A DNA stretch of 64,000 nt from Azoarcus sp. L1K30 (GTDB lineage Bacteria > Pseudomonadota > Gammaproteobacteria > Burkholderiales > Rhodocyclaceae), in NCBI RefSeq assembly GCF_018122735.1, contig NZ_JAGRRD010000001.1:830382-894381 (forward strand), read 5' to 3'. The position numbers were made by a program, and so were the translations under genes. This document shows positions 39,800-48,436 of the stretch, in pieces. Position 1 is the first letter of the stretch; every line of letters starts with the position of its first letter. The notes under the pieces are model-generated. The model was not told the DNA's origin and ran no database searches. It saw nothing but the letters and a program-made list of their open reading frames with translations.

Positions 39800-39896
39800 T
39801 CGAGGTCTGGGCCCCTCATTCTAACCGTCCCGCAGCGCAAGACCGTGACCGTGTGCGTGGCCGCGCACCGGGGTCAGGGTCAGCGCCGCCGGTGCA

Positions 39897-40862
39897 CTAC
39901 AACCAGCGTGCGCGCTTGAATTGCCAGTACAGGATGGCCGAGGCGATGAAGATCACCGCGAGTGCTGCCGGGTAGCCGTAGGTCCATTGCAGTTCGGGCA
40001 TATGGGTGAAATTCATGCCCCAGATGCCGGCAAGCGCAGTCGCCACCGCAAAGATACCGGCCCAGGCCGCCAGGCGCTTGCTGACCTCGGTCTGGTCGAT
40101 GGTCACCATCGACAGGTTCACCTGGATGGCGGTGCCGATGGTGTCACGAATGCTGTCCAGGCTCGCGTTGATCCGGGTGAGGTGGTCGAACACATCGCGG
40201 AAGTAGTGCCGGCTGTTGGCGCAGACCTCGGGCACGCGCCCGCTGTGAAGCTTGCCGGCCGCTTCCATGAGGGGCGTGACGGCGTGCTTGAGCACCGTAA
40301 TCTTGCGCTTGAGGCGGTATAGCCGGCGGATGTTGGAACGCGCCGCTCCCTTGGTGAAAATGCGCTCTTCCATCGCTTCGAGTTCCGTTTCGAGCTTCTC
40401 GATCAGCGGGAAATAGCGATCCACGACCGCGTCCATCAAGGCATAGAAGACATAGCCGGACCCCTTGGCGAGCATCTTCGGCTCGCGCTCACAGCGCGCG
40501 CGCACACCGAGAAAATTCTGATCGTTATGGTTGCGCACCGAGAGGATGTAATTGCGTCCGACGAAGGTGTGCACTTCCCCGACCAAGAGCTTGCCTTCAC
40601 GCTCTTCGACGAGGTGCATGACGGCGAATACTTCCTCGCCATATTCCTCGACCTTCGGTCGCTGGTGACCGTGATTGGCATCTTCGACCGCGAGTTCGTG
40701 AAGGCCGAACGCGGCCTTCATTTGCGCCATCTCTTCGGGCGAGGCGTCCTTCAGTGCAACCCAGACGAAACAGTCCGGGCGCTGCAGATAATCGGCGATC
40801 TCGGCGATGGGCAGGTCGGCCAGCTTGCGACCGTTCTGGTATGCGATGCAATTGATGAGCAT
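39897..40862 (-). CDS. corA: Magnesium/cobalt transporter CorA
   Basis: Pentameric inner-membrane channel for Mg2+ and Co2+. The 321-residue chain has a large cytoplasmic N-terminal domain with the acidic stretch EDANHGHQRPKVEEYGEEVF, a long stalk helix (about residues 155-270) and two C-terminal membrane helices. The selectivity motif GMN stands in GIWGMNFTHMPEL, and the protein ends in a basic tail (WQFKRARWL), all typical. It starts 46 bases after the mfd stop and probably shares its transcript. Confidence 0.97.
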   Translation of the reverse strand: MLINCIAYQNGRKLADLPIAEIADYLQRPDCFVWVALKDASPEEMAQMKAAFGLHELAVEDANHGHQRPKVEEYGEEVFAVMHLVEEREGKLLVGEVHTFVGRNYILSVRNHNDQNFLGVRARCEREPKMLAKGSGYVFYALMDAVVDRYFPLIEKLETELEAMEERIFTKGAARSNIRRLYRLKRKITVLKHAVTPLMEAAGKLHSGRVPEVCANSRHYFRDVFDHLTRINASLDSIRDTIGTAIQVNLSMVTIDQTEVSKRLAAWAGIFAVATALAGIWGMNFTHMPELQWTYGYPAALAVIFIASAILYWQFKRARWL

Positions 40863-40907
40863 GGCGTCTCCGGAATCTCGTTTGGGGCGCGCATTCGCGT
40901 GCGTGAC

Positions 40908-43900
40908 TCAGGCCTTCACCGCATCGAGCAGATCACGAACGGCTTTGACCCGCAATTTCAACTCGGGCAGGCTGGCGCGGCGGACCAGCTTGTTCGGCCC
41001 GGCCATCTTCGTGCTGCGGTCCTTCTGGATGAGGAAGATCACCTTCGTCGGATCGATCGGCGCATCCTTGCCGAACTGGATGCTGATCTGGGCCTCCGAC
41101 GCATCGAGTTTCTGCACATCCCAGGGCTTGAGCAGCATGCGCAGGCGATGTGTTTCAAGCAGGGCCTGGGTTTGCGGCGGCAGTTCGCCGAAGCGATCGA
41201 TGAGTTCCTCCTGCAAGTCACGCAGTTCTTCCTCCGCCTCACAGTTAGCCAGGCGCTTGTAGAGCGTGAGGCGCTCCTGCACGTCCGGACAGTATTGGGT
41301 CGGCAGCAGGGCAGGGGTGTGGAGATTGATTTCCGACACGACCTCGAGCGGCTGGCTCAGATCGGGTTCCTTGCCCGCCTGCAGGTCCTTGACCGCGCGC
41401 TTGAGCATCTCGGTGTACAGGCTGAAGCCGATCTGCTGGATCTCGCCCGACTGGCTCTCGCCGAGCACCTCACCGGCACCGCGGATTTCCAGGTCGTGCA
41501 TGGCCAGATAGAAGCCCGAGCCCAGCTCGTCCATCATGGCGATCGCCTCGAGGCGCTTTTGTGCCTGCGCCGATGGCTTCGCATTGGCGTCGGTCAGCAA
41601 GTAGGCGTAGGCCTGGTGGTGACTGCGTCCGACCCGCCCGCGCAACTGGTGCAGCTGCGCCAGGCCGAAGCGATCGGCCCGATTCATGATGATGGTGTTG
41701 GCCGTGGGAATGTTGATGCCGGTCTCGATGATGGTCGTGCACAACAGCAGGTTGGCGCGCTGCTGGGTGAAGTCGCGCATCACCCGCTCCAGTTCGCGTT
41801 CCGGCAACTGTCCGTGCCCGACCACGATGCGCGCCTCTGGCAGCAGTTCGGCCAGATCGTTGCGCATGTTCTCGATGGTGTCGACCTCGTTGTGCAGGAA
41901 ATACACCTGGCCGCCACGCTTGAACTCGCGCAGCACGGCTTCGCGCACGATGCCTTTGCTCCAGCGATGGACGAAAGTCTTGATCGCAAGGCGCTTCTGC
42001 GGCGCGGTGGCGATCACCGAGAACTCGCGCATGCCCTCCATCGCCAGACCCAGCGTGCGCGGAATGGGGGTGGCGGTGAGTGTGAGGATGTCCACTTCGC
42101 TCCGCAATTGCTTGAGGGCTTCCTTCTGGCGCACGCCGAAGCGATGTTCCTCGTCGATGATGACGAGACCAAGGCGCTTGAAGATGACGTCCTTCTGCAG
42201 CAGGCGATGGGTGCCGATGATGATGTCGACCTTGCCTTCGCCGAGCTGGGTCAGGGCTTCGGTCTGTTCCTTGGCCGACTTGAAGCGCGACAGCTCCGCG
42301 ATCTTGATCGGCCAGTCGGCGAAGCGGTCCGCGAAGGTCTGATAATGCTGCTCGGCGAGCAGGGTAGTCGGGCACAGGACGACCACCTGCTTGCCGTCGG
42401 CGACCGCGATGAAGGCGGCACGCAGTGCCACCTCGGTCTTGCCGAAGCCGACGTCGCCGCACACCAGGCGATCCATCGGGCGGCCCGACTTCATGTCGGC
42501 GATGACGGCATCGATGGCCGCCTGCTGGTCCGGCGTGGTCTCGAAGCCGAAAGCCTCGGTGAAGGCGTCGAGGTCGTGCTGCCTGAAATCGAAGCGGTGA
42601 CCCGGGCGCGCCGCGCGTTGTGCATAGAGCGATAGCAGCTCGGCGGCCGTGTCGCGCACCTGCATCGCCGCCTTCTTCTTGGCCTTGTCCCACTGTCCTG
42701 AACCCAGCCGGTGAAGTTCGAGGTTCTCCGGGTCGGCGCCGGCATAGCGGGTGATCACGTGCAGTTGCGACACCGGCACATAGAGCTTGTCGCCGCCGTT
42801 GTACTCGAGGTGCAGGAACTCGGTATCGCCTTCGCCGAGGTTCATGTGCAACAGGCCCAGATAACGGCCGATACCATGCGATACGTGCACCACCGGGTCG
42901 CCGACCTTGAGCTCGGAGAGGTCGCGCAGCCAGCCCTCCATCGTCGCCGCCTTGCGGTTGTCGCGTCTGGCGCGGGTGCGCGCAGTGGCGGCGTAGAGCT
43001 CGGTCTCGGTAATGATGGCAATTCTTGCGCCCGGCAGGATGAAGCCTGCCCCCAGCGGTGCGGTGCCGAGCGCCAGTCTGGCGTCGGATTCGGCGAAGGC
43101 CGCGAAATCGGCGCTGGCATCCGGCTTCAGCCCGTATTCGGCGAGATAGTCGGCCATGGTCTCGCGCCGCCCCGGTGAGTCCGCTACGAGCAGTACGCGG
43201 CCGTCGAAGGTCGAGCAGAACGTCTTGAGCCGATGCAGCGGGTCGGTGGCCTTGCGTTCGACCGCAACCTCGGGAAGCGGCAATGCGACCGGGCTTTCGC
43301 CGCTCTCGCCACTGTCGCCCGATGCACCGATCACCAGCCGCGGACGGTTCTTCAACGCCGCGAAGAAGCCTTCGTCGGTCAGGAACAGATGTCCCGGCGG
43401 CATTACCGGCCGCGTACGATCTCCCTTGAGCAGATCGTAGCGCGAGCGCGTGTCGCGCCAGAACTCCTCGATCGCGGTCGGCACGTCACGGTGCAGGAGC
43501 ACAGGCGTATCGACCGGCAGATAGTCGAACAGGGTCGCGACGTCGTCGAAAAACAGCGGCAGGTAGTACTCGATGCCGGCGGGCGCGATGCCGTTGGAGA
43601 CATCCTTGTAGATCGCTGCACGGGTGGGATCGCCCTCGAATATCTCACGAAAGCTGCCGCGAAAATGATTGCGTCCCTTCTCGTCGAGGGGAAATTCCCG
43701 CGCTGGCAACAGCCGGATTTCCTTGACCGGGTACACCGTGCGCTGCGTATCCGGGTCGAAGGTCTTGATGGTTTCGACCTCGTCATCGAAAAGATCGATG
43801 CGGTAGGGCAAGGGAGAGCCCATCGGGTAGAGGTCGACCAGTCCGCCACGAACCGAGAATTCGCCTGGACTGACCACCTGGGTGACATGGGTATAGCCGG

Positions 43901-44363
43901 CGACCGCCATCTGCATGCGCAGTTGCGCGACATCGAGTCGCTCGCCCTGGCGCAGAAAAAAGGTGTATGCCGCCAGAAAGGCAGGGGGCGCCATGCGGTA
44001 GAGCGCGGTCGTGGCCGGTACCAGAACGACGTCGGCTTCGCTGCGGGTAATGGCATACAGCGTGGACAGCCGCTCCGAAATCAGATCCTGGTGGGGAGAG
44101 AAGCTGTCGTAGGGCAGCGTCTCCCAGTCCGGCAGCAGGTGCAGCCTCAGACCAGGAGCAAGCCAGGCGATTTCGTCTTGCAGGCGCTGGGCGTCCAGCG
44201 GGTTGGCGGTCACCACCGCAAGCATGCGTCCGCGCCCTGCCAGTTGCGCAATGGCGAGCGCATCGGCCGATCCGCTCAGCGGCGGCAGATCGAGGCGGAA
44301 GCCGGGCTTGGGCAAGGGCTTCAGTGAGACGGCAGGCAGCAGGGCATCGATGAAACGGGGCAT
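40908..44363 (-). CDS. mfd: Transcription-repair coupling factor Mfd
   Basis: DNA translocase that removes RNA polymerase stalled at lesions and recruits UvrA for repair of the transcribed strand. The 1151-residue protein has the UvrB-homology region (about 1-340), the polymerase-interaction domain around GDPVVHVSHGIGRYLGL (about 475-550), and the helicase lobes with Walker A GDVGFGKTE near residue 640 and the DEEH box VIIDEEHRFG near 737. GRVGRSHHQAYAYLL marks motif VI, and a C-terminal TRCF domain ends it. A perfect TATAAT lies 42 bases before the ATG. Confidence 0.98.
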   Translation of the reverse strand: MPRFIDALLPAVSLKPLPKPGFRLDLPPLSGSADALAIAQLAGRGRMLAVVTANPLDAQRLQDEIAWLAPGLRLHLLPDWETLPYDSFSPHQDLISERLSTLYAITRSEADVVLVPATTALYRMAPPAFLAAYTFFLRQGERLDVAQLRMQMAVAGYTHVTQVVSPGEFSVRGGLVDLYPMGSPLPYRIDLFDDEVETIKTFDPDTQRTVYPVKEIRLLPAREFPLDEKGRNHFRGSFREIFEGDPTRAAIYKDVSNGIAPAGIEYYLPLFFDDVATLFDYLPVDTPVLLHRDVPTAIEEFWRDTRSRYDLLKGDRTRPVMPPGHLFLTDEGFFAALKNRPRLVIGASGDSGESGESPVALPLPEVAVERKATDPLHRLKTFCSTFDGRVLLVADSPGRRETMADYLAEYGLKPDASADFAAFAESDARLALGTAPLGAGFILPGARIAIITETELYAATARTRARRDNRKAATMEGWLRDLSELKVGDPVVHVSHGIGRYLGLLHMNLGEGDTEFLHLEYNGGDKLYVPVSQLHVITRYAGADPENLELHRLGSGQWDKAKKKAAMQVRDTAAELLSLYAQRAARPGHRFDFRQHDLDAFTEAFGFETTPDQQAAIDAVIADMKSGRPMDRLVCGDVGFGKTEVALRAAFIAVADGKQVVVLCPTTLLAEQHYQTFADRFADWPIKIAELSRFKSAKEQTEALTQLGEGKVDIIIGTHRLLQKDVIFKRLGLVIIDEEHRFGVRQKEALKQLRSEVDILTLTATPIPRTLGLAMEGMREFSVIATAPQKRLAIKTFVHRWSKGIVREAVLREFKRGGQVYFLHNEVDTIENMRNDLAELLPEARIVVGHGQLPERELERVMRDFTQQRANLLLCTTIIETGINIPTANTIIMNRADRFGLAQLHQLRGRVGRSHHQAYAYLLTDANAKPSAQAQKRLEAIAMMDELGSGFYLAMHDLEIRGAGEVLGESQSGEIQQIGFSLYTEMLKRAVKDLQAGKEPDLSQPLEVVSEINLHTPALLPTQYCPDVQERLTLYKRLANCEAEEELRDLQEELIDRFGELPPQTQALLETHRLRMLLKPWDVQKLDASEAQISIQFGKDAPIDPTKVIFLIQKDRSTKMAGPNKLVRRASLPELKLRVKAVRDLLDAVKA

Positions 44364-44404
44364 GAGGCGTAACCGGGGCCAGAAAGGCAGCAGGAAAGGC
44401 GGTG

Positions 44405-44410
44405 ATTATA
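44405..44410 (-). promoter_or_regulatory. -10 element of mfd
   Basis: The minus strand reads TATAAT, a perfect -10, 42 bases before the mfd ATG, within GCCTATAATCACC. No -35 hexamer stands out 16-18 bases upstream. Confidence 0.6.
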
Positions 44411-44457
44411 GGCGAAGCGACACGCCACTGACGGGCACGCGCCGCGCACCCGCAGGT

Positions 44458-45015
44458 TCAGGCGAAGACGTCGATTGCCGGCGGCTGTTGCGGGGCGGCG
44501 CTGACAGCCTCGACCAGACGCGACAAAGCGGCTTCAAGCCGGGCGGCTATTGGGTCGTCCTCGCCGCGTTGAGCGTTGAGCTCCTGGCGGGCTTCGCTTG
44601 CCATGCGTTGGGCCATGGTGGCCACCTGACGGTCCTGTGGCGACGGGTCGGTGGGGGCCAGCGCGGCCGCACGAATGCGTTCGGCACGCGCGATCGTCTC
44701 TTCCGCCGTTCTGCCCTCCGAGGTGTCGATGCGGACTTCGCCGCCGACCGCATAGCGCTTGTCGTCCGGCCCGGTCTCGAAGGTGTAACTGGCGCGTGCA
44801 GTGATCAGGTCGCCGCCGGCAGAAATGTGCGCCTGTTCGTGGGCACGCACCTGCTCATCGCGCTGCTTGAGTTGGTCAAGTTCGCGCTGTTCTGCCGCAC
44901 TCAGTTCGGCGTCGTTCCCAATGCGCTTGTTCGATTCACTCGCCTTGCCCTGCGAGCTTGCAGGAAGCTGGGGCCAGTAAGCATGGGTCGCGCCTCCAAT
45001 GCCTGCGCTGATCAT
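44458..45015 (-). CDS. SprA-related / CJM1_0395 family putative metalloprotease
   Basis: 185 residues with a zinc-peptidase-like HExxH motif, HEQAH at residues 59-63, in the block VRAHEQAHISAGGDLITARASYTFETGPDD, part of which is the hallmark of the SprA-related family (PF12118). The fold continues as YAVGGEVRIDTSEGRTAEETIARAERIR and ends in a helical, Ala- and Glu-rich tail. No clear signal peptide is seen. Biological role of the family is poorly known. The start at 45015 lacks a ribosome site. It lies upstream of mfd with a 94-base gap, and a 12-base element upstream is shared with the gene at 51893-52324. Confidence 0.8.
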   Translation of the reverse strand: MISAGIGGATHAYWPQLPASSQGKASESNKRIGNDAELSAAEQRELDQLKQRDEQVRAHEQAHISAGGDLITARASYTFETGPDDKRYAVGGEVRIDTSEGRTAEETIARAERIRAAALAPTDPSPQDRQVATMAQRMASEARQELNAQRGEDDPIAARLEAALSRLVEAVSAAPQQPPAIDVFA

Positions 45016-45068
45016 GTGTGTGAAGAATTGACGGACGCTCTGCTGACGAAGATTGATATTCCCATGGA

Positions 45069-45080
45069 CTCAGCTTAGAC
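45069..45080 (-). promoter_or_regulatory. Shared upstream element (copy 1), possible promoter
   Basis: CTCAGCTTAGAC on the plus strand, read as GTCTAAGCTGAG for the minus-strand gene, ends 53 bases before its ATG. An identical 12-mer occurs at 52379-52390. A GAACTT lies 19 bases upstream of TCTAA here, but not at the second copy. Confidence 0.35.
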
Positions 45081-45149
45081 GTCGAAGCGCAGCTGCGAAA
45101 GTTCGCATCTGATGTGGGTTCGAGCGTTCCCGACGCTTTGCATAGTGCC

Positions 45150-45860
45150 TCAGACCGGGTTTGGCGGTACTTCGTCCTGCGAATGAGGGAGAGTCGGATC
45201 AACCATCTTCGGCGAAGGCAGGGGCAGGTGCCGGAGCATCCATTCCGTGGCGAAGGCTGCACTGCGCTGCAGCATGTCCAGACTGGCGACACCGTTATCC
45301 ATCTGCCCCGCATCCTGCCAGGCCCGCGTCGATTTAAGCAGCTCGAAGGCGCTGCGCAGGATGGCCCGCTCGGGGTCGTCGTGGCCGACCACGAACAGCG
45401 TCGGTACGCCCACGTTGCGAAGCGGGCCCGCGCCGGCCAGATCGGGGCGCCCGCCAAGGCACACGAGGGTATTGAAGCGCTCGGGGTTCTTCGCTGCGGC
45501 ACGCACGATCGCGGCACTGGCGGTGCCAAAGGCGAGCAGACCGATGGACAGGTCGCACAGGGGCGGCTGGTTCTCGATCCAGAGTGCAGCCGCAAGCAGG
45601 CGGTCGGTGAGGCGGGTCACGTTGTAACGCGCGTCGGGATCGTGCAACTCTTCCTGATGATTGAGCAGATCGAGCGCCAGTGTGGCGAATCCGGCCCGTT
45701 GCAGGGCGCCCGCAACCAATGCCTGTCTCTGGTGCAGGATGGGGTTCGATCCGGGTTGCAGGATCAGCACCAGACCGCGCACATCCGGCGCATGTGCGAG
45801 TGTGGCGTCGAGCCAGATGCCCTCGGCAGGAATGCGGATCGGGGTAGTTCGCAGCTTCAC
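45150..45860 (-). CDS. Dienelactone-hydrolase-like alpha/beta hydrolase, possibly without serine nucleophile
   Basis: 236 residues of alpha/beta hydrolase type: GLVLILQPGSNPILHQRQ near residues 29-46, where related phosphoribosyltransferase-linked hydrolases show HGSGSSR-like loops, then ALQRAGFATLALDLL, LLAFGTASAAIV at the expected nucleophile elbow and VPTLFVVGHDD with the acidic residue. The elbow usually reads GASTGAAAA; here it reads FGTASAA, so a Ser in standard position is not evident. The gene begins at GTG 45860, 87 bases after the radical SAM gene, and lies on the same strand. Enzyme activity is therefore doubtful and the substrate unknown. Confidence 0.75.
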   Translation of the reverse strand: MKLRTTPIRIPAEGIWLDATLAHAPDVRGLVLILQPGSNPILHQRQALVAGALQRAGFATLALDLLNHQEELHDPDARYNVTRLTDRLLAAALWIENQPPLCDLSIGLLAFGTASAAIVRAAAKNPERFNTLVCLGGRPDLAGAGPLRNVGVPTLFVVGHDDPERAILRSAFELLKSTRAWQDAGQMDNGVASLDMLQRSAAFATEWMLRHLPLPSPKMVDPTLPHSQDEVPPNPV

Positions 45861-45947
45861 GGGGTGTTGGCCTGGAGGTTTGGCAATCGTCGGAATTCAG
45901 CATCTCACAGGCGCATGCGCGATCGCAACTCCCCGATGAGCCTGATG

Positions 45948-47021
45948 TCAGCTGCTGCGGTGAATGGGTACCGCAAGCCGACGGTGTCCGAAGGGCGTCG
46001 CGAATGCGCCAAATCGGCCCGCCAGCCGTGCGCCGCAATCGGGGCAGTGCCCGTCGGCATCGAGCCGGTAAGCCAGGATGTCGTACCAGTCACGCACGAT
46101 CAGGGACGCGCCGCAATTCGCACAGAACGTGGTGCCGCCCGCGACATCGTGCACATTGCCGGTGTAGACATGCCGGAGGCCCTTGTCGAGCGCCAGCTGA
46201 CGCGCGCGTGCGAGGGTTGCCGGCGGCGTCGGGGGCAGCGTGTCAAGCTTGAAATCGGGATGAAAGGCGCTGAAGTGCAGCGGAATCTCCGCGCCCAGAT
46301 GGTCGCGCACCCAGCAGGCAAGGGCGCCGATCTCCGCGTCGCTGTCGTTGCGCCCGGGAATGAGCAGGGTGGTGAGCTCGATCCACACATCGGTCTCGTG
46401 CCTGAGCCAGACCAGGGTATCGAGCACCGGCTGCAGGTGGGCGCCGCACAGCTGTACGTAGAACTCGTCGGTGAAGGCCTTCAGATCGACGTTGGCCGCG
46501 TCCATGCAGGCGAAAAAATCGCCTCGCGCCTGTTCGGTGATATAGCCCGCGGTTACCGCAACGGTGTGTATTCCCCGCGCATGGCAGGCTGCAGCCACGT
46601 CGATGGCGTATTCGGCAAAGATTACCGGGTCGTTGTAGGTGAAGGCGACGCTGGCACAACCGTGAGCCTGCGCGGTGGCGGCAATTTCGTCGGGGGAGGC
46701 GGCATCCATCAGGCGATCCATGTCGCGCGACTTGGAGATATCCCAGTTCTGGCAAAACTTGCACGCCAGGTTGCAGCCTGCGGTACCGAAGGAAAACACG
46801 CTGCTGCCCGGGTAGAAGTGGTTCAGTGGCTTCTTTTCGATCGGATCGATGCAGAATCCCGAACTGCGCCCGTAAGTCGTCAGCTGCATCGCGTCGCCTT
46901 CCCGCATGCGCACGAAGCAGGCCCCGCGCTGGCCCTCGTGCAGGCGGCAATAGCGCGGACACAGATCGCACTGTATGCGTCCGTCGCCAAGCCGGTGCCA
47001 GTACCTCGCCGGATGATTCAT
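45948..47021 (-). CDS. amrS: AmmeMemoRadiSam system radical SAM enzyme
   Basis: Radical SAM protein of 357 residues encoded with AMMECR1 and MEMO1 homologues, the combination that defines the AmmeMemoRadiSam system. The [4Fe-4S] motif CNLACKFC (Cys83, Cys87, Cys90) follows VFSFGTAG. Upstream lies a Cys cluster CDLCPRYC (Cys18, 21, 25) and Cys35. At the C-terminus two CxxC pairs (FCANCGA and HCPDCGA) suggest a rubredoxin- or zinc-ribbon-like metal site. It resembles pyruvate formate-lyase activases in the core. The ATG at 47021 shares one base with the AMMECR1 stop (TGATG). I know of no settled reaction for the family. Confidence 0.93.
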   Translation of the reverse strand: MNHPARYWHRLGDGRIQCDLCPRYCRLHEGQRGACFVRMREGDAMQLTTYGRSSGFCIDPIEKKPLNHFYPGSSVFSFGTAGCNLACKFCQNWDISKSRDMDRLMDAASPDEIAATAQAHGCASVAFTYNDPVIFAEYAIDVAAACHARGIHTVAVTAGYITEQARGDFFACMDAANVDLKAFTDEFYVQLCGAHLQPVLDTLVWLRHETDVWIELTTLLIPGRNDSDAEIGALACWVRDHLGAEIPLHFSAFHPDFKLDTLPPTPPATLARARQLALDKGLRHVYTGNVHDVAGGTTFCANCGASLIVRDWYDILAYRLDADGHCPDCGARLAGRFGAFATPFGHRRLAVPIHRSS

Positions 47022-47593
47022 CAGGCGCCTCCGGGATTTTCCTGCCACGAACGCACCTCGAAACGGGCCGCCATCAGTCCACCGGCCGGACGATCCGGCG
47101 GCAGCCCCGCCTTTCGCTTGAGGGCGGCGAGAAAGCCCTCGGGTTCGGGCAGTTGGTCCCACACCTGGGGCAGGAAAGTCGCACTTCGGCAGCCGGCGAA
47201 GAGAATGAGACCATGCTCTCGGGGGACGATCTGGCGCATGAGATCGGACTCGTCGTCGAAGTCGATGAACTCGGGGGAAGACAGTACCGAGACTTCGATC
47301 TGTGTGGACGCCAACTCGTCCCAGGCCAGCGGAGGGAAGCGCGGATCTTTCGTTGCCGCAGCGACGGCGTTCTGAACCACATCTTCGCCGAGGGGGCGCT
47401 GTGGCCGGATGCTGCCGATACAGCCGCGCAATTCGCCATGGCGGTGCAGGGTGACGAAGCAGGCGCCGCGTTCGCGAAGCCGGGCATCGTCGGCGGGGGC
47501 CGGGCCTGCGCCCAGATGATGTGCGATGGCCTGCCGCGCGCGGGCAAGCAGCAGGGGGCCGAGATCCAGCCGGTCAGTGGTGTTGGGATGCAT
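47021..47593 (-). CDS. amrA: AmmeMemoRadiSam system protein A (AMMECR1 domain)
   Basis: 190-residue protein of the AMMECR1 family, which occurs from archaea to humans. The family signature LRGCIGSIRPQRPL is at about residues 51-64, preceded by RERGACFVTLHRHGEL and followed by AVAAATKDPRFPPL, IEVSVLSSPE and the C-terminal TFLPQVWDQLPEPEGFLAALKRKAG in part. The start at 47593 overlaps the MEMO1 gene by 20 bases, and the stop overlaps amrS by one, so all three are surely cotranslated. The invariant RGCIG motif suggests an active or binding site but the role is unknown. Confidence 0.95.
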   Translation of the reverse strand: MHPNTTDRLDLGPLLLARARQAIAHHLGAGPAPADDARLRERGACFVTLHRHGELRGCIGSIRPQRPLGEDVVQNAVAAATKDPRFPPLAWDELASTQIEVSVLSSPEFIDFDDESDLMRQIVPREHGLILFAGCRSATFLPQVWDQLPEPEGFLAALKRKAGLPPDRPAGGLMAARFEVRSWQENPGGA

Positions 47594-48398
47594 GCGGCAC
47601 CATGTCACAGAAGGCAATGCTGGCATAGCCGACGACCCGATCGCGATCGCCCGCGGTATCGCCCGAATTGCGCAGGTCGAGAAGGTGAGGCACGAGTCCA
47701 TGGCGGGCCGCGACGCGAAGCAGCCCGTTGACGGGTGTCGCGCCACAGGCCTGCTCATGGTCGAGCACCGGACGCATGGCGAGAATCTCATTCACCGTTG
47801 CGCGATCCTGACGTTGCGCCTGATGGTAGGAATGAAAGTGGGACAGGTCGGAGCTAATCACGATCAGCGTCTCCGAGTCACCCCACACGGCTTCGATCAC
47901 TTCGGCCACCGCGTCGGTCGAGGCCTCGCCCACCAGGATCGGAAGAATGGTGAAACGATCGAAAACGCTCTGCAGGAAGGGGAGTTGAACCTCCACGCAA
48001 TGCTCGTAAGCGTGGGGGCGGTCGTCGACGACCACGTCCGGGCGGCATTGCAGCAGGGCCCATCGCGCACGATCAAGGGGCAAACTTCCCATTGGCGTGG
48101 CGAAGACCTGCGCTGCAGGCAACGCGAATCCATTGACCGGAAGCCGGTGGTTCGGCCCCAGGATCACGACCCGGCGAATCTCGTCGCGCACGGGTAGCAG
48201 CGCACCGTAGGCCGCAGCAGCAACGGAGCCGGAATAAATGTAGCCCGCGTGCGGCACGATGATCGCCTTCGGAGGGGGGACCTTTTCCAGCGGCACGGCA
48301 GTGGCCATCAGGTCGCTCACCTGGAGGCGCAGCACGCGCTCATCGGCCGGATAGAACTGCCCGGAAACCGCGGCCGGGCGGATGGAAGCAATCGCCAT
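47574..48398 (-). CDS. amrB: AmmeMemoRadiSam system protein B (MEMO1 family)
   Basis: 274-residue MEMO1-type protein, structurally related to class III extradiol dioxygenases and LigB. Metal-ligand candidates line up with the human protein: His50 in VPHAGYIYSG, His84 in LGPNHRLP and Cys218 in QACGATPV; Asp184 and His187 in ISSDLSHFH are also in place. Human MEMO1 binds copper or iron at these residues, so a metal site is likely. The gene is first in the trio, with a perfect TATAAT in front of it, partly in the stop codon of the upstream transporter-like gene. Enzymatic function is not established. Confidence 0.95.
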   Translation of the reverse strand: MAIASIRPAAVSGQFYPADERVLRLQVSDLMATAVPLEKVPPPKAIIVPHAGYIYSGSVAAAAYGALLPVRDEIRRVVILGPNHRLPVNGFALPAAQVFATPMGSLPLDRARWALLQCRPDVVVDDRPHAYEHCVEVQLPFLQSVFDRFTILPILVGEASTDAVAEVIEAVWGDSETLIVISSDLSHFHSYHQAQRQDRATVNEILAMRPVLDHEQACGATPVNGLLRVAARHGLVPHLLDLRNSGDTAGDRDRVVGYASIAFCDMVPHASQHH

Positions 48399-48430
48399 TG
48401 ACGGCCCTTTCTTGCAATGTCAGCGCTTTC

Positions 48431-48436
48431 ATTATA
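48431..48436 (-). promoter_or_regulatory. -10 element of the AmmeMemoRadiSam operon
   Basis: The minus strand reads TATAAT, a perfect hexamer that spans the stop codon (TAA) of the upstream gene. Predicted initiation near 48424 gives a leader of about 26 bases containing AAAGGG. No -35 hexamer was convincing. Confidence 0.5.

Noticed and set aside
45075-45104. SigmaE-type promoter before the SprA-like gene (GAACTT and TCTAA)
   Set aside because: Spacer of 19 bases exceeds the usual 16-17, and the second copy of the shared element lacks GAACTT.
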